Source of the DNA: Cohnella phaseoli
Lineage (GTDB): Bacteria > Bacillota > Bacilli > Paenibacillales > Paenibacillaceae
DNA: 64,000 nucleotides
Assembly (NCBI RefSeq): GCF_003386235.1
Contig: NZ_QRDZ01000021.1
Coordinates: 1 to 64,000 of the forward strand
Direction of reading: 5' to 3'
Shown here: positions 1 to 8,252 of the stretch, piece after piece
Numbering within the stretch: position 1 is the stretch's first letter
How the letters are laid out: the number at the start of each line of letters is the position of its first letter
Position numbers and translations under genes: made by a program
The notes under the pieces: model-generated
Databases searched by the model: none
What the model saw: the letters and a program-made list of their open reading frames with translations, nothing else
Told to the model about the DNA's origin: nothing

Positions 1-149
1 CCTTTTTTGGAGAAATGATGGATAACGCGTCATTTCTACAATAAAGGAGCTTTAATGCGTTTGGCTACGAGAAAACAATCATAATATTCCTTATACAGGT
101 AATTATGGAGATCGTTTTTTTCATGTTAGGTTTGATGCATGACTAGTGC

Positions 150-244
150 AAAAAAGTGCCTTGACCCGACCCGACCCGGAGAATGGAGGCCAAAAAAGTG
201 CCTCCACCTGACCCGAGCCCGGGGGCGGAGGCCAAAAAAGTGCC
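150..244. repeat. 42-bp tandem repeat (2.3 units)
   Basis: The 11-mer AAAAAAGTGCC starts at 150, 192 and 234, exactly 42 bp apart each time, with similar G/C-rich sequence (GACCCG and GGAGGCC motifs) between the copies. The period is a multiple of three, so both strands read as a 14-residue peptide repeat, but no ribosome binding site or gene-like extension supports coding. I take it as an intergenic minisatellite of unknown role. The rest of 1-548 holds no recognisable gene. Confidence 0.75.
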
Positions 245-386
245 TTAATGCTCACCCAATGGCTGCGGTCGCTCATAGTTCGCCTAACCTGGCAACAGTG
301 GGATGTATCTCCTGGAGGAGCCAGGCGTTTGCCTTTGGAAATCGTGAGATCTCGTTGTAACGAGTTTGCCCTTAAAGCAAGGGTGC

Positions 387-413
387 TCATAAGTCGCTTA
401 TGAGTCGCTTATG
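387..413. repeat. Short tandem and inverted repeat
   Basis: AGTCGCTTATG occurs twice back to back (392-402 and 403-413), and TCATAAG-TCG-CTTATGA (387-403) is a perfect 7-bp hairpin. It lies about 130 bp before the first gene and could be an operator or simply a duplication. No regulator can be assigned. Confidence 0.5.
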
Positions 414-548
414 TGACGGCCTCTTTGTCATGTTTTCCGCTCTAGCGGCCAATTCTTTTCCTTCACTAGCAACTCTATCCTTTCGAACGCGTCTAATAGG
501 ATACAATGTTCTATACGACATGAGTAAATTTTACCGGAGGATGGATTC

Positions 549-2141
549 ATGCTTTTTCGTAATCGCCGCTATGCCTTGTTTTTGCTGTGCTTGTTCCTTC
601 TCGTCCCGATCGCGGGGCACTCTGCTTCCGCGGAAGCGCCGCCGCAGATCGGCATTTACCTGGATGGGAAGAAGATCGTGACGGACGTTCCGCCGTTCAT
701 CACGGCGAAGACGAACGTGACGATGGTGCCGCTGAGCGTTATCAGCAAAAGCTGGGGAGCAAACGTCAGTTGGTCGCAAGCGACGAAAACGGCGACGATT
801 CGGCACGAAGGTCTTGTCCTAGACATGACGATGGGCCAGAAGTTCGCGCTCGTTAACGGTCAACGTACGGACCTGGAGACGACCGTTCAAGTGGTGAGCG
901 GACGCGTTATGGTGCCGCTTCGGTTCGTCGGCACGCAGCTGCAACTGCTCGTAACTTGGCAGCAGGCTACGCGGACGATTTTGCTCCAGTCTCAGGAAGG
1001 CGGAGAGGTCGGCCCCGGCCCCGGTCCTGGTCCCGGCTCCGGCAATAGCGAAACTCTGAGAGGCGCCTGGGTATCGACGGTGTACAATCTGGACTGGCCA
1101 ACGGACAAATCTTACGGGAAACCGGAGCAGCAGAAGCAGGATTACATAAAGCTGTTGGACGATTTGCAGGCAATGGGGCTGAACGCCGCATTCGTGCAGG
1201 TGCGTCCGTCTGCAGACAGCTTCTATCCTTCCGCGCTTGTTCCGTGGTCGCGATATTTGTCGGGCAAGCAGGGAACCGATCCTGGCTATGATCCGCTGGC
1301 CTTCATGATCGAGGAGACGCACAAGCGGGGCATGGAATTCCATGCGTGGTTCAATCCGTTCCGCGCGACGGTCGACGAGAAGAAGGAGGGATTGGCTGCG
1401 AACCATATCGCGATAACCCATCCCGAGTGGGTCGTCCTATTTAATAAGAAGTATTACATCAATCCGGGCATCCCCGAGGCGAGGCAGCATATTATCGATG
1501 CGATTATGGAAGTCGTACGAGGCTACGATATCGACGGCGTTCATCTGGACGATTACTTCTACCCGTCCGGCTCGTTCCCCGACGATGCGACGTATGCGGC
1601 CTACAATACGGACTTGCTTAGCGCCAAAGCCGACTGGCGGCGCGATAACATTAACCGGTTCGTCAAGGAACTGGGCGAATCGATCCATCTGGTGAAGCCG
1701 CAGCTAAGCTACGGAATCAGCCCGTTCGGCGTCTGGCGCAACATTGCCGACGACCCGACCGGATCGGATACGAAAGCCGGCGTTACGACGTACGACAGCA
1801 TGTACGCCGACGTTCGCACGTGGATTCAGCAGGGCTGGATCGATTACGTCGCTCCGCAGATCTATTGGAGCTTATCGTTCGAAGTTGCTCGCTACGACAA
1901 ATTGGTCAACTGGTGGGCGAACGAAGTGAGAGGGACGAACGTCAAATTGCTGATAGGACACGCGCCTTACAAGTTGGGTACGAAAGAAGCCGGCTGGAGC
2001 ACCGCTCAAGAGATTATCAACCAGTTGATCTACAATAAGAACGTCGTCGAGGTGCAAGGAGACATTTTCTTCAGCGCCAAAGATTTGCGAAGAAATCCGC
2101 TTGGACTCATTCCGCTTCTGCAACAATATTATCAACAGTAA
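549..2141 (+). CDS. Secreted GHL10-type glycoside hydrolase-like protein with copper amine oxidase N-like domain
   Basis: The 530-residue product begins with a signal peptide (about residues 1-28, ending near HSASA). Residues about 33-148 match the copper amine oxidase N-terminal-like domain, which in Paenibacillaceae is a wall- or surface-associated module rather than an oxidase. A Gly-Pro linker (about 155-166) leads into a TIM-barrel-like GHL10/DUF187 domain (about 170-510) with the conserved DGVHLDDYFYP stretch near residue 335. Family members are thought to act on cell-wall or surface glycans; the substrate is unknown. CGGAGG lies 8 nt before the ATG and fixes the start. The gene stands alone and ends at a terminator shared with the converging hydrolase gene. 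Confidence 0.9.
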   Translation: MLFRNRRYALFLLCLFLLVPIAGHSASAEAPPQIGIYLDGKKIVTDVPPFITAKTNVTMVPLSVISKSWGANVSWSQATKTATIRHEGLVLDMTMGQKFALVNGQRTDLETTVQVVSGRVMVPLRFVGTQLQLLVTWQQATRTILLQSQEGGEVGPGPGPGPGSGNSETLRGAWVSTVYNLDWPTDKSYGKPEQQKQDYIKLLDDLQAMGLNAAFVQVRPSADSFYPSALVPWSRYLSGKQGTDPGYDPLAFMIEETHKRGMEFHAWFNPFRATVDEKKEGLAANHIAITHPEWVVLFNKKYYINPGIPEARQHIIDAIMEVVRGYDIDGVHLDDYFYPSGSFPDDATYAAYNTDLLSAKADWRRDNINRFVKELGESIHLVKPQLSYGISPFGVWRNIADDPTGSDTKAGVTTYDSMYADVRTWIQQGWIDYVAPQIYWSLSFEVARYDKLVNWWANEVRGTNVKLLIGHAPYKLGTKEAGWSTAQEIINQLIYNKNVVEVQGDIFFSAKDLRRNPLGLIPLLQQYYQQ

Positions 2142-2147
2142 GAAGTA

Positions 2148-2189
2148 AGAGGCTGCACGAGATCGATTAAGATCCCGATGCAGCCTCTT
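2148..2189. terminator. Bidirectional terminator between converging genes
   Basis: AGAGGCTGCA and TGCAGCCTCT form a perfect 10-bp stem around a 21-nt loop, just after the stop at 2141 and just before the stop of the minus-strand gene at 2195. It can serve both genes. Confidence 0.75.
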
Positions 2190-2194
2190 CTGTG

Positions 2195-3040
2195 TCATCC
2201 GCCCAATTGTCGAGCCAGCCATTGGCGAATGACGGTGAACACGTCCTCGCGTCGCGACTCGTTGTGCAGCTCGTGCTTGAAATCCGGCCATTCCCGCCAA
2301 TCGACGCTCCTGCCGGCTTGACTTGCGAACGCTTTGCTCGCTTGGAGCGAGGTGACCTTGTCGTCGCCGCCGTGCATGAGCAGCAGCGGAACCTGCAGCA
2401 TGTAGGCGTGGTTGAGCGCCCACAGTCCGGCCTTCTGCACGCCGAAGAAGAAGCGCGCCGTAATCTGCCCGTGTCCGAGCGGATCGTTCACGTACCGTTC
2501 GATCATCGCCGGATCGCTGGTCAGATGCTCCGCGACCATCGGGCGGTTATTCGTGTAGGACGGATATACCCGCTCGACGACTTTGCCCACGATCGCTTGC
2601 AGCGAAGGCGGCTTAAACGCCAGCTTCAGCCACGGTCCCGTCACGACTGCTCCGCGAATGGCCGGCTGCCGCCGCAGCAAATAATTAAGCGTGACATTGC
2701 CGCCCATGCTGTGACCGTACAGAAAGATCGGCAATGCCGGATATTTCCGCTGCGCCTCGTCCAGCAGCAGATCGACGCCCTCCAGCAGGGCTTCGTAGGT
2801 CGGCGCGTGGCCGCGCTTACCCTCCGTCTTCCCGTGACCTCTCTGATCGAATCCCAGCACGGCGTAGCCTTCTTCGTTCAGCATTTCCGCCAGATGAGCG
2901 TAGCGGCCCATATGTTCGCCCATGCCGTGGACGAGACCGACGACCGCCCGGGGGCTGCCGTTAGTAGTATCCGGACTCCACTCGTATGCGTGCATACGAG
3001 TCTGATCCTTGCACCGCCATTCCATGATGTTCATGCCCAT
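2195..3040 (-). CDS. Alpha/beta hydrolase, lysophospholipase / monoacylglycerol lipase type
   Basis: A serine hydrolase of the PldB/Hydrolase_4 family, likely cytosolic, cleaving lysophospholipids or monoacylglycerols. The oxyanion region VHGMGEH and the nucleophile elbow GHSMGG (Ser near residue 110) are clear, as are the DQRGHG motif and a C-terminal His (DFKHE). The frame is open 12 codons further up to 3076, but the ATG at 3040 is preceded on the minus strand by AAAGGAGGAGG with an 8-nt spacing, while the upstream ATG has no ribosome binding site, so I place the start at 3040 (281 aa). It converges on the GHL10 gene. Confidence 0.88.
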   Translation of the reverse strand: MGMNIMEWRCKDQTRMHAYEWSPDTTNGSPRAVVGLVHGMGEHMGRYAHLAEMLNEEGYAVLGFDQRGHGKTEGKRGHAPTYEALLEGVDLLLDEAQRKYPALPIFLYGHSMGGNVTLNYLLRRQPAIRGAVVTGPWLKLAFKPPSLQAIVGKVVERVYPSYTNNRPMVAEHLTSDPAMIERYVNDPLGHGQITARFFFGVQKAGLWALNHAYMLQVPLLLMHGGDDKVTSLQASKAFASQAGRSVDWREWPDFKHELHNESRREDVFTVIRQWLARQLGG

Positions 3041-3227
3041 CCGCCTTGCCTCCTCCTTTAGAGAAGTTTTTTCCATCTAGGGGTTGTTCTTATACGTTAA
3101 TCATATCCGAAATCGAGCGAATCGGCGAGAGAATTACACCTCAGGCGGAAGGATTGGAATCGCGCATCGATATTGATTACAATAGAGACAGAACCTAAGC
3201 GACAGAAGGAACGGGAGGAGTATCAAC

Positions 3228-4205
3228 ATGGAAAATAACGCGCAATCGCAGCTCCATAAAGCGACTTTCGCCGGCGGGTGCTTCTGGTGCATGGTGACGC
3301 CGTTCGAGGAGCTGCCGGGTATTCACGGCATCGTATCCGGTTATACAGGCGGGCATGTCGCCAATCCCACCTATGAAGAAGTATGCTCCGAGACGACCGG
3401 ACATACTGAGGCGGTGCAAATTACATTCGACCCGGGCCTGTTCCCGTATCGTAAACTTCTCGACATCTATTGGCGTTCGGTCGATCCGACCGATGCGGAA
3501 GGGCAGTTTCACGACCGGGGCTCGTCCTACCGTCCGGCAATTTTCTATCACGACGAGCAGCAGCGGGAGGAGGCCGAAGCGTCCAAAGAGGAGCTGCGGC
3601 GCAGCGGGCGCTTCGACAAGCCGATCGCGGTCTCCATCGAACCGGCGGTCGAATTCTATGCAGCGGAGGAGTACCATCAGGATTACCATACGAAGAATCC
3701 GCTCAGATACAAGTACTATCGCCACGGATCGGGCCGCGACGCGTTTCTTGAGCAGCACTGGAATACGGCGAAGGATAAGGAGGAGCTGCACAAGGAATTG
3801 CGTCAACGGCTTACGCCAATGCAGTTCGAGGTGACCCAGAACAGTGCAACCGAGCCGCCGTTTCGCAACGAGTACTACAACAATGCGGAGCAGGGGATTT
3901 ACGTCGACATCGTGTCCGGGGAGCCGCTGTTTAGCTCTCGCGATCAGTTTGACGCAGGCTGCGGCTGGCCGAGCTTCTCCAGGCCGCTGCACGGAGGCAG
4001 CATTCAGGAACGTCAGGACTTTACCCACGGCATGTACCGCATCGAGGTGCGCAGCCGGGAAGCCGATTCTCATCTCGGCCATCTGTTCGACGACGGACCG
4101 ATGCCGGGCGGACATCGCTACTGCATCAACTCCGCTTCCTTGCGTTTTATTCCGAAGGAGCGGATGGAGGAAGAAGGCTACGGCAGCTACTTGTCGGAGC
4201 TGTAA
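3228..4205 (+). CDS. msrAB: Bifunctional peptide methionine sulfoxide reductase MsrA/MsrB
   Basis: A 325-residue fusion repairing both epimers of methionine sulfoxide. The N-terminal MsrA domain (about 1-165) has the catalytic GCFWC motif near residues 17-21. The C-terminal MsrB domain (about 185-325) contains CGWPSF and the catalytic Cys of RYCINSASLRF (near 298). The MsrB half lacks the two CxxC zinc pairs, as in the Bacillus MsrB form. Domain order is A then B. GGGAGGAG lies just upstream of the ATG. It converges on the DNA glycosylase gene with about 30 bp between the stops. Confidence 0.96.
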   Translation: MENNAQSQLHKATFAGGCFWCMVTPFEELPGIHGIVSGYTGGHVANPTYEEVCSETTGHTEAVQITFDPGLFPYRKLLDIYWRSVDPTDAEGQFHDRGSSYRPAIFYHDEQQREEAEASKEELRRSGRFDKPIAVSIEPAVEFYAAEEYHQDYHTKNPLRYKYYRHGSGRDAFLEQHWNTAKDKEELHKELRQRLTPMQFEVTQNSATEPPFRNEYYNNAEQGIYVDIVSGEPLFSSRDQFDAGCGWPSFSRPLHGGSIQERQDFTHGMYRIEVRSREADSHLGHLFDDGPMPGGHRYCINSASLRFIPKERMEEEGYGSYLSEL

Positions 4206-4236
4206 GCCGGCGCCGGGCAGCCGACGTCGTGCCGCA

Positions 4237-5136
4237 TTAGTAGAGCACTCGCCATAAATAGAACGTCGTATAGGCTTCCCAGCCCTGCCAGCCGACCGCC
4301 AGCTCTTTAATCCGGGCGACGGTCGGCTTTTGTTCCATCTGCAGTACCGATTTGATTGCATTGTGCAGGCCGACGTCGTCAATCGGAAAAGCGGACGGGT
4401 AGCGCAAGCATCTCATCAGCACATAGTTGGCCGTCCAAGGACCGATCCCGCGAATCGCGACCAATCTTTTTTCCGCGGAGCGGATATCGCTTTCCAGCAG
4501 TATGGCTCTGCCGAGCTCTCCGCTGGCTATGAGACGCGCGACGCCGATCAGATACTCTGCTTTCTTTGTTGTCATTTTTAACTCCGTAATATCATTGACG
4601 TTCAGTTCGGCAATATCCCGAGGCTCCGGAAACAACCAGCAGTCGACGTCCCCGCGCCTCACCTGCCGCCCGAATGTCTCGACGAACCGACGCTTGAGCG
4701 TGTATGCGAATGCCAAATTGATCTGCTGCCCGATAATGCCCCAGCAGAGGGCCTCGAACAGGTCGGGAATGCCCATGTTGCGCAGGCCGTAAAGCCTGGG
4801 GACGACGTCGCGCAAAATCGGATCGCGGCTCGACATCGCGTAAAAAGCGGAAAGATCGTTGTCGAGATCAAACCATTCTCTCGTATAGGCGACGACCTCT
4901 TGCGCGATTTCGTCGTTCCACGGCTCCTCGTCCAGCGGACGAAGAAGCAGGCAGCCGGGCTCCGCGTCGACCTCGAAGAAAACGGCTCGAGAGCCGGCGG
5001 GAATCGCCTTGTACAGCCTGCCGTCGCGGATGCGATACAAGCTCTCGTCGGGAGAGCGGGACAAGTAATCGAGATTAACGGAAAAGTCGAATTCGGCGGG
5101 AACGGGGATGCGAATCGGGCCATTTATTTGGTTCAT
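4237..5136 (-). CDS. DNA-3-methyladenine glycosylase II (AlkA-like, HhH-GPD family)
   Basis: Base-excision repair enzyme that removes alkylated bases from DNA. The 299-residue protein has the AlkA N-terminal region, then the HhH-GPD fold with hairpin IRGIGPWTANYVLMR followed by the catalytic-type aspartate in FPIDDVGL (near residue 252). GGAGAA lies 8 nt before the ATG at 5136. No iron-sulfur cysteine cluster is seen at the C-terminus, as expected for AlkA rather than MutY or Nth. Confidence 0.92.
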   Translation of the reverse strand: MNQINGPIRIPVPAEFDFSVNLDYLSRSPDESLYRIRDGRLYKAIPAGSRAVFFEVDAEPGCLLLRPLDEEPWNDEIAQEVVAYTREWFDLDNDLSAFYAMSSRDPILRDVVPRLYGLRNMGIPDLFEALCWGIIGQQINLAFAYTLKRRFVETFGRQVRRGDVDCWLFPEPRDIAELNVNDITELKMTTKKAEYLIGVARLIASGELGRAILLESDIRSAEKRLVAIRGIGPWTANYVLMRCLRYPSAFPIDDVGLHNAIKSVLQMEQKPTVARIKELAVGWQGWEAYTTFYLWRVLY

Positions 5137-5268
5137 AGGCGGTTCTCCTGACTCTAAAAATTCAAGTAATTTAGTTGTACCATAAAACGGATCCCCGCGG
5201 CTTACGATATGTTGCGGTTATATTAAAGCAATGAAAGGTAATTCTATCGGAATAGAGCGGGGTTTATC

Positions 5269-5298
5269 TTGATTCCGATGCTGCTTTTGCGGTATACT
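5269..5298 (+). promoter_or_regulatory. SigA-type promoter for ppaC
   Basis: TTGATT (5269-5274), an 18-bp spacer and TATACT (5293-5298) lie 35 bp before the ppaC start. Confidence 0.6.
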
Positions 5299-5332
5299 TT
5301 TCTCGCCAATATCATAGATGAGGAGCAAGAAA

Positions 5333-6265
5333 ATGAGCAAAGTATTGATTTTCGGTCACAAAAATCCGGATACGGATACGATTTGTTCTGCCATTGCTTA
5401 TGCGGATTTGAAAACTCAGCTCGGCGAAGAGGTCGAAGCGGTTCGTCTGGGCGCCGTCAGCGGGGAAACCCAGTATGCGCTGGACAAATTCGGCTTTGAA
5501 GCGCCGCGGCTTGTTGAGACGGTTGCGGGCGAAGCCAAAGGCGTTATTCTCGTCGACCATAACGAACGTCAGCAAAGCGCCGCCGACATCGATCAAGTGA
5601 CGGTGCTTGAGGTCATCGACCACCACCGGATCGCCAATTTCGAGACGAGCGCTCCTCTTTACTACCGCGCAGAGCCGGTAGGCTGCACCGCGACGATTCT
5701 GCTCAAGCTGTACAAGGAGAACGGCAAAACCGTTCCCGCCAACATTGCCGGCCTGATGCTGTCTGCAATCATCTCCGATTCCTTGTTGTTCAAATCCCCG
5801 ACCTGCACCGCGCAGGACGTTGCCGCTGCCAAGGAATTGGCCGCGATTGCCGGCGTAGACGCGGACAGCTACGGCCTTGATATGCTGAAAGCCGGAGCCG
5901 ATCTGAGCGACAAGACAATCTCACAGCTTATTTCTCTGGATGCCAAAGAATTCCAGATGGGCCAAGCAAAAGTCGAAATCGCCCAAGTGAACGCGGTTGA
6001 CGTTAACGACGTTCTGTCCAAGCAAGCCGAGCTGGAGGACGCGCTGACAGGCATCATCAACGAGAAGGGGCTCGACCTGTTCTTGTTCGTTGTCACCGAC
6101 ATTCTGAACAACGATTCCGTTGGCCTTGCCCTCGGCAAAGCGGCTGACGCGGTTGAAGAGGCTTATAGCGTCAAGATCGAGAACAATCGCGCATTTTTGA
6201 AGGGCGTCGTTTCCCGCAAATCGCAGATCGTTCCCGTACTGACCGATATTTTTAACAAGCGCTAA
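5333..6265 (+). CDS. ppaC: Manganese-dependent inorganic pyrophosphatase (DHH family II)
   Basis: Hydrolyses pyrophosphate to phosphate in the cytosol, pulling biosynthetic reactions forward. The 310 residues match the family length. Metal ligands are visible in GHKNPDTDT (His9, Asp13, Asp15), VDHNE and the DHH motif; the C-terminal DHHA2 domain carries the SRKSQIVP substrate-binding loop. The frame is open five codons further upstream, but GAGGAG precedes the ATG at 5333 with good spacing. It is monocistronic, with its own promoter and a terminator. Confidence 0.97.
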   Translation: MSKVLIFGHKNPDTDTICSAIAYADLKTQLGEEVEAVRLGAVSGETQYALDKFGFEAPRLVETVAGEAKGVILVDHNERQQSAADIDQVTVLEVIDHHRIANFETSAPLYYRAEPVGCTATILLKLYKENGKTVPANIAGLMLSAIISDSLLFKSPTCTAQDVAAAKELAAIAGVDADSYGLDMLKAGADLSDKTISQLISLDAKEFQMGQAKVEIAQVNAVDVNDVLSKQAELEDALTGIINEKGLDLFLFVVTDILNNDSVGLALGKAADAVEEAYSVKIENNRAFLKGVVSRKSQIVPVLTDIFNKR

Positions 6266-6276
6266 CGGTTGCTTAA

Positions 6277-6292
6277 GGGAGCTGTCCCATAA
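6277..6292. repeat. Orphan arm of a GGGGCTGTCCCATAAG-type hairpin element
   Basis: GGGAGCTGTCCCATAA resembles the left arms of the long hairpins at 8062 and 62292, but no matching right arm follows. It looks like a partial remnant of the same element family. Confidence 0.4.
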
Positions 6293-6322
6293 CAGAGCGA
6301 ATCCGGATTATCGATAATAGTA

Positions 6323-6362
6323 GGGGTATGTATCTCCTGGATGGAGGTACATACCCCCTTTA
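6323..6362 (+). terminator. Rho-independent terminator of ppaC
   Basis: GGGGTATGTA (6323-6332) pairs with TACATACCCC (6348-6357) around a 15-nt loop, followed by a short T run. Confidence 0.8.
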
Positions 6363-6505
6363 ACCATTATGTTCGATAATTAACTTGATTGGCTTACAAT
6401 TTCTCATCCGGGATGTATACAATACGCCTAGAGGTTCTCTGCCAAGGATGGCGGGGCCGCTTAGGTTGGATGTCCAACATAGAAGCATGGAGGCTTCGAA
6501 ACATC

Positions 6506-7498
6506 ATGAAACTTAGCGTACTCGAACATTCTCACGTGAATGAAGGCAGATCCGTGAGGGATGCGTTGGACGAGACGGTAGCGCTGGCGAGGGAGACGGA
6601 GAAGCTCGGATATTATCGCTTCTGGGTGTCCGAGCATCACGGAAGCGCGGCGTTGGCCTCTTCGAGCCCGGAAATTCTGATGGCGCACATCGCATCGCAT
6701 ACGAAGACGATTCGGATTGGCTCGGGCGGCATTATGCTGCCGCACTACAGCGCCTACAAGGTGGCGGAGAACTTCAGACTGCTGGAGGCTTTGTATCCGG
6801 GCCGGATCGATATGGGCTTGGGGCGCGCTCCCGGAGGAACGCCGATCGCAACTAGAGCGCTCCAGGAGCACAAAAGGTACGAAGTTGACCCGTATCCGCA
6901 GCAGATCGTCGATCTGTACCACTATTTGCGGGACGACAATCCGGCCAATCACCGGTTTTCCGGGCTGCGGGCGTTCCCGGAGACGGAGGGCATGCCCGAG
7001 CTGTGGCTGCTCGGCTCCAGCGACGGCACCGCCAAAATCGCGGCGCAGCTCGGCACGCCGTATGCGTTTGCTCAGTTTTTCGGCGCTGCCGGAGACGAGC
7101 CGCTTCAGCACTACAATTCGTATTTTCAGCCCTCGTCCTACTGCGCTCAGCCTAAGGCGCTGGCCGCTGTCATGGCGGTGTGCGCCGACACGGAAGAGGA
7201 AGCGCGGCAGCTTGCGCGGAGCAACGAGCTGTTCTTCCTTAAGTTGTTTGCGGGACAGGAGCTTCGCTCCATGCCTTCCGTTAAGACGGCTTCGGACTAC
7301 CCTTATTCGCTTGCCGAGCAGCAAATGCTCGACCAGATGCGGACTCGCCGTTTTATCGGCACGCCCGGACAAGTAAAAGAAGCGCTCAAGCGTTACGCGG
7401 ACCGCCTGCATCTAGACGAATTGATGATCGTCTCGCACATTCACGATTTTGAGAAGCGAGTGCGCTCCTACAGATATATAGCGGAGGCCTTTCAATGA
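6506..7498 (+). CDS. LLM-class flavin-dependent oxidoreductase (MsnO8-like)
   Basis: A 330-residue luciferase-like monooxygenase using reduced FMN; the substrate is unknown. The family signatures are present: a SEHHG motif near the N-terminus, IRIGSGGIMLPHYS, KVAENFRLLE, and GRIDMGLGRAPGG. The frame is open further up to a TTG at 6389, but homologues start at MKLSVLEHS, and GGAGG lies 12 nt before the ATG at 6506. The downstream nucleotidase overlaps it by 4 bp (ATGA), so the two are co-transcribed and translationally coupled. Confidence 0.88.
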   Translation: MKLSVLEHSHVNEGRSVRDALDETVALARETEKLGYYRFWVSEHHGSAALASSSPEILMAHIASHTKTIRIGSGGIMLPHYSAYKVAENFRLLEALYPGRIDMGLGRAPGGTPIATRALQEHKRYEVDPYPQQIVDLYHYLRDDNPANHRFSGLRAFPETEGMPELWLLGSSDGTAKIAAQLGTPYAFAQFFGAAGDEPLQHYNSYFQPSSYCAQPKALAAVMAVCADTEEEARQLARSNELFFLKLFAGQELRSMPSVKTASDYPYSLAEQQMLDQMRTRRFIGTPGQVKEALKRYADRLHLDELMIVSHIHDFEKRVRSYRYIAEAFQ

Positions 7499-8022
7499 AA
7501 AGAATTGCAATCGATATGGACGAAGTGATGGCGGACTTCATCGCGAAGTATCTGCTTCATTACAATAGGGACTTTAACGACAATGTCACACACGAACGGC
7601 TGCATGGAATGCATCTCAGACAGCTGAACCCGGAACTGGAGAGCCATCTTCGGAAGTGCTTGGACGATCCTTCGTTTTTCGGGGATTTGCCCGTTATGCC
7701 GAACAGCCAGGAAGTCGTTCGCGAGCTGAGCGAGCGTTACGAAATCTTCATTACAACGGCCGCTATGGAGGTTCCCGCCTCCTTCGCCGCCAAGTACAAC
7801 TGGCTCAAAGAGCATTTCCCGTTCCTGAACGAAATGAACTTCGTATTTTGCGGCGACAAAAGCATCATCGACGCCGATTATTTGATCGACGACAACAGCC
7901 GTCACTTCAAGCGCTTCAAGGGGCAGGGTCTTCTGTACACCGCTTCGCACAACGTGCATGAAACCGGGTTCGTTCGGGTGAACAACTGGCTGGAAGTCAG
8001 GGAGTATTTCGCAGGGATTTAA
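7495..8022 (+). CDS. 5'(3')-deoxyribonucleotidase-like HAD phosphatase (NT5C family)
   Basis: A 175-residue HAD-superfamily hydrolase of the NT5C type, expected to dephosphorylate (deoxy)ribonucleotides. The HAD motif I is DMDEV (Asp7 nucleophile, Asp9), motif II lies in FITTAAM, and the C-terminal aspartates are in LIDDNSRHF. The usual DMDGV has Glu in place of Gly here, a change also seen in some family members. The start overlaps the preceding oxidoreductase by ATGA. Confidence 0.85.
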   Translation: MKRIAIDMDEVMADFIAKYLLHYNRDFNDNVTHERLHGMHLRQLNPELESHLRKCLDDPSFFGDLPVMPNSQEVVRELSERYEIFITTAAMEVPASFAAKYNWLKEHFPFLNEMNFVFCGDKSIIDADYLIDDNSRHFKRFKGQGLLYTASHNVHETGFVRVNNWLEVREYFAGI

Positions 8023-8061
8023 GTTGCATAGAAATGTTGAATAGCAGCAATCCCGAAAGTA

Positions 8062-8135
8062 GGGGGCTGTCTCATAAGCAGGGTTGCATGATTATCTTTC
8101 AGAGCAACTTGGTTGGCTTATGGGACAGTCCTCTT
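8062..8135. terminator. Long hairpin element / terminator
   Basis: GGGGGCTGTCTCATAAGC (left) pairs with GCTTATGGGACAGTCCTC (right) over about 18 positions with few mismatches; an inner TTGC/GCAA pairing extends the stem. It follows the nucleotidase gene and is followed by TTT. Its arms match those of the hairpin at 62292-62410, which marks it as a mobile or duplicated terminator-like family. Confidence 0.7.
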
Positions 8136-8252
8136 TACTCGTTGTGCAAGAATCTATGATTTTCTACCAAGATTGTTGGATGCCTTCGACATGAAAAGTA
8201 ATTACAATCGAAGTATAGCATTCCTAATCCATACAATCGACGAGGTGGTAAA

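Noticed and set aside
150..244. CRISPR array
   Set aside because: Only about two and a third tandem units without spacers of unique sequence; the period is 42 bp in a simple tandem.
3195..4382. Open minus-strand frame of 395 codons opposite msrAB
   Set aside because: Shadow frame crossing the ends of two real genes, with no domain similarity.
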